The notes under the pieces were generated by a model. That model was given only the letters and a program-made list of their open reading frames with translations. It was not told the origin of the DNA and did not search any database. 64,000 bases of DNA from Gracilaria vermiculophylla (Eukaryota; Rhodophyta; Florideophyceae; Gracilariales; Gracilariaceae): positions 3,768,012 to 3,832,011 of the forward strand of contig JAHNZQ020000308.1 of NCBI GenBank assembly GCA_019155205.2. The letters run 5' to 3'. The position numbers were made by a program, and so were the translations under genes. Shown in pieces: positions 62,201-64,000 of this stretch. The first letter of the stretch is position 1, and each line of letters starts with the position of its first letter.

Positions 62201-63770
62201 AACCGTTCCTATCACCGTCTCAACCAACGCCGGTGTGTCGAACCCTATTTCGTTCACCTATATTTCGGGTCCAACACTCAATCAGCCTGTAATTTTCGAG
62301 CAGGCCAAACTCAAGGATTTGAACGGAGAGGACTTCAAGGTCTCTTTCATTGCTGCAATCACGTACGGTCCGGACCGCAGATTGTACATGGGGAGTAGCA
62401 AGGGCAAGCTCTATGCCCTGGCTGTTGACCGAAAGTTCCAGGTGACCAAGAAATGTATCAGGGATGCTGGCCCCTCCCATCGTGCGGTGCTGGGCGTTAC
62501 GTTCTCTCCCTTTTCCAACCAGCTGAAAATGTTCTTCACTACTTCGTCCATGTATTGGAAGAATGACAATTTGTTCGGCTTTGAGGAAGGGTGGACAAAC
62601 GGGAAGGTTCAGTCAATAGAGTTCAGCGCAAGTATTCTTTCCGATGAGCCAGGAAAGCCTTGCGGTGGTTCCGCTCAGGATGTCATTACCGGACTTCCTG
62701 TGTCGAATCATGATCACGGTGTGAACAAGCTTCAGTTCCTTCCTGATGGGCAGCTGATCATTAGCGTCGGAGGGTTCACGAATGGTGGTGTTTCCGTACC
62801 AGGGAAGAAACCTGTTCCGGGGGATGCACCAGACGATCTACTTGGTGGTGTCGCCAGCAATCCGCTCTCTGCTGCTCTTATTTCCTGCCCGTACAACGGA
62901 CTAGCTGAAGTGAAGTACGATCAATACACTGACCCTGAAACGGCGAAAACCATTTCGGGTGGCTGCACAGTGTACGCTTCTGGTTTCCGAAACTCGTTTG
63001 GAATGACTCTGCACTCCAATGGCAAGTTATACGCGACTGACAACGGTCCCAATAAGAACTTTGGTGACTTCTCTACAAATTGCTTTGGTGGGACAAAATC
63101 ATCTGATAGCATGCCTGAAGTGTTGTTGGATAAATTGTTCTTGGTCGAACCTGGGAAATACCATGGCCATCCAAATTTGAACAGAAAGGAGTGTGTACCG
63201 TATCCGGCTTCAGCTGTGCAGCCTCTGATTTCAAATCTTCAAAGTTCAGCGAACGGCATCATTGAATATCGATCAAACACTTTTGGGGGAGAAATTAAGG
63301 GGGATTTATTCATCTCCAAGTTTACTGGACAACATTCAGGAAGGGTCTCTCAGGTTAGACTAGGCGCAAACGGGAAGAATGTTGGATATGCTCCCATATT
63401 CCTCGAGTTTTCGGGCTTGAATGTCGTGGAAGGACCAAGAGGCGAACTCGTGATGCCGCGAGTGTATAAGTCTGAGGTTGTCATCGCTGTTCCTACGTAT
63501 CCCTCTCCAGAAGTTACATTCCTTATTGGTGTGCATCCTAAAAAGGGACCTGCCATTGGTGGCACGAAGGTTCTCATCACGGGGCACAACTTTGGCTTTA
63601 CACCCAAAGCAACGTTTGCAGGGAAGGTCTGTACAAGTGTTGATGTCATTGACGATGAGTCGTTCACTTGCATCACACCATCTAATTCAAAGAATACGCA
63701 AGTAGCGGTGGAAGTCGTTGGGAGCGCCGGTACCTCCCCGTCGTATGGCACTGATTTCTGGTACATGTAA
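59268..63770 (+). CDS. Secreted malectin / Cys-repeat / PKD-like / IPT-TIG / beta-propeller protein (1500 aa)
   Basis: The start is the ATG at 59268; the signal peptide contains a (CTG)n poly-Leu core. Domains by residue: malectin 1 about 34-185 (RINTGG, YDSYRYSS, LMFAETY, FNVLINGV); three Cys motifs at about 235-279, 318-360 and 400-444 (CC..CGKCGG.NC.NF.PG..CCISS); malectin 2 about 481-630; PKD-like about 658-765 (SLDGTQSHSH, VSLEVVDTTG); a beta-rich block about 828-901 (GEYSFTVKHNGPFKLYYAG, PA14-like); IPT/TIG about 918-1000; a glucose/sorbosone dehydrogenase-like propeller about 1023-1411 (NHDHGVNKLQFLPDGQLI, YASGFRNSFGM); and a final IPT/TIG. No C-terminal anchor. Probably extracellular, carbohydrate-binding; enzymatic activity is unproven. 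GC3 falls sharply after about 60.6 kb. Confidence 0.88.
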   Translation: MNFFRKPPPRSPPVLCVGMLLLLLLLTSAAAAPLRINTGGPQLDSIAFRPDLTDYITSTNSYAQTLPPGTVKASGTWQPVYDSYRYSSAGNLQYKLPVPPASYTVALMFAETYQPLFAVGARQFNVLINGVTKLTKLDVFATVGANNALFLSFGSVAPQSGFITVTLQRIDGKQNPMISAILINGPNADQLVAQSPAQPPPATATAAPAAPSAPTSDPTCATGILGANPFTNQNACCPSVCGKCGGTNCGNFAPGNLCCISSINVAGDSCDANLPPCVPSATAGAATPTAPPTAPATADPNCATGIFATNPFSKQRACCPSICGKCGGDNCGNFAPGNACCISSVNAVGDSCDTSLPPCVPARDLSLVPPPPPTPPPATTTAVCPAGGVLGVNEATGKSACCKAVCGKCGGSNCNNFAPGELCCISSVNSLNKSCASNAPPCTPDGFDNSKVGTETEPTSPTSSNLACDVTGASANQFRMNCAGYEIAPAFVGADNNDYISSTSVGEVFKSDIPISGPNGAAPWDPLFSSHRWTQQSVLSYKIPVPAGTFTVKLLFAEVFFTSAGARSFDVFINGVTKEQNLDVFKSIGKNVGLIKTYGGIPSKGGFIDVTLIKAVENPMISGIFIEGPGAGSVAVGGGCVLGGTSKANAGDLNSGYDHRSHSVPGGPYIATDFNNDGVATISLDGTQSHSHYSDPGPPEVAGAIVAYKWTWTTTENGQIKQNVNNDKSGKFSANFPLGKTVVSLEVVDTTGDVAVESTEVEVRSSTTNGAYCYYYDYGNQVFSTVPLPASKNSAPKPLYGDVKPSLSLNNAAAFGSFPFSQNAFAVRCVYFVDIPAAGEYSFTVKHNGPFKLYYAGMIMSQSNSMGTTVTPSKFYLPKLHSFELQYFRPKNLSPLLVLSSSKVALTSNVVQHDSGNVLPIITGLSKSTSTPSGGENIQIFGSAFINGASVKFGNTEAQNLVSSDAGTLQVTVPEGFGTVPITVSTNAGVSNPISFTYISGPTLNQPVIFEQAKLKDLNGEDFKVSFIAAITYGPDRRLYMGSSKGKLYALAVDRKFQVTKKCIRDAGPSHRAVLGVTFSPFSNQLKMFFTTSSMYWKNDNLFGFEEGWTNGKVQSIEFSASILSDEPGKPCGGSAQDVITGLPVSNHDHGVNKLQFLPDGQLIISVGGFTNGGVSVPGKKPVPGDAPDDLLGGVASNPLSAALISCPYNGLAEVKYDQYTDPETAKTISGGCTVYASGFRNSFGMTLHSNGKLYATDNGPNKNFGDFSTNCFGGTKSSDSMPEVLLDKLFLVEPGKYHGHPNLNRKECVPYPASAVQPLISNLQSSANGIIEYRSNTFGGEIKGDLFISKFTGQHSGRVSQVRLGANGKNVGYAPIFLEFSGLNVVEGPRGELVMPRVYKSEVVIAVPTYPSPEVTFLIGVHPKKGPAIGGTKVLITGHNFGFTPKATFAGKVCTSVDVIDDESFTCITPSNSKNTQVAVEVVGSAGTSPSYGTDFWYM

Positions 63771-64000
63771 CTCGCTCACACTAACAAAAATCTGAATAGA
63801 GTCCCTTTTTACTGTGCTCATTATATCGAAGGGACATTGATTGTAAAAGACCTATTGAATATCTACAGGAACCGTGTACTGTTTCGTCTCAAAAACCAGC
63901 AACTGTCATGTTAATAGAAAGAATAGATACATGTCTATACTAAACTGCTTTGGTATTCTTCTCAAACTGCAACGCTGCGATTCACTGCGTCATTGCTGAA
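63771..64000. other. 3-prime region of the malectin-protein gene
   Basis: AT-rich, ordinary. AATAAAA-like signals are not obvious; no other feature. Confidence 0.5.

Overview
The window is eukaryotic nuclear DNA. Protein genes stand singly on both strands, several carry short GT-AG introns (about 50 to 220 nt) with CTAAC/CTGAC-like branch sites just upstream of the acceptor, and the gene set is eukaryotic: NOP16, BAG/ubiquitin-like, LSm, ARID, casein kinase 2 alpha, CMC2, RING-H2, PP2C, glycolipid transfer protein and hormone-sensitive lipase. An intron-poor alga is the best guess. Two Golgi-type membrane methyltransferase-like proteins and a large malectin/Cys-rich surface protein would suit a red alga with methylated, sulfated wall polysaccharides. 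That placement is inference, about 50 percent.

Layout. 0-16 kb: the end of a Tc1/mariner-like element, an unknown two-exon gene, a five-exon MsrA, an LSm protein, an AT-rich empty stretch, NOP16, a zf-4CXXC_R1-like zinc-finger protein, an ARID protein, an unknown spliced gene, a type II membrane methyltransferase-like protein and a GLTP. 17-26 kb: two convergent paralogues of an unrecognised three-span membrane family flank a secreted Cys-rich protein, with several very small candidate spliced genes nearby. 27-41 kb: BAG-domain co-chaperone, a 1340-residue nuclease-helicase of bacterial type, an organellar-type Na+/H+ exchanger, CMC2, CK2 alpha and hormone-sensitive lipase. 41-45 kb: a candidate spliced gene, an FkbM-type methyltransferase and, just upstream of it, a nearly pure 190-nt G tract. 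44.7-59 kb: strongly mosaic DNA, with GC-rich blocks full of CG-type simple repeats, an AT-rich block at 48.5-50.2 kb, and RING-H2, PP2C and a small helical protein gene of very high GC3. 59.3-63.8 kb: a 1500-residue secreted malectin/Cys/PKD-like/IPT-TIG/beta-propeller protein whose own composition drops from GC-rich to ordinary partway along.

The genes form no operon or single pathway. Two loose themes are visible: surface and secretory proteins (17-25 kb, 13.6 kb, 43-44 kb, 59-64 kb) and mitochondrial or organellar housekeeping (MsrA, CMC2, possibly the nuclease-helicase). Most start codons were moved to the first in-frame ATG because many open frames begin with GTG or TTG. Small spliced genes with confidence below 0.5 are gene models I built by eye from splice signals and could be chance.
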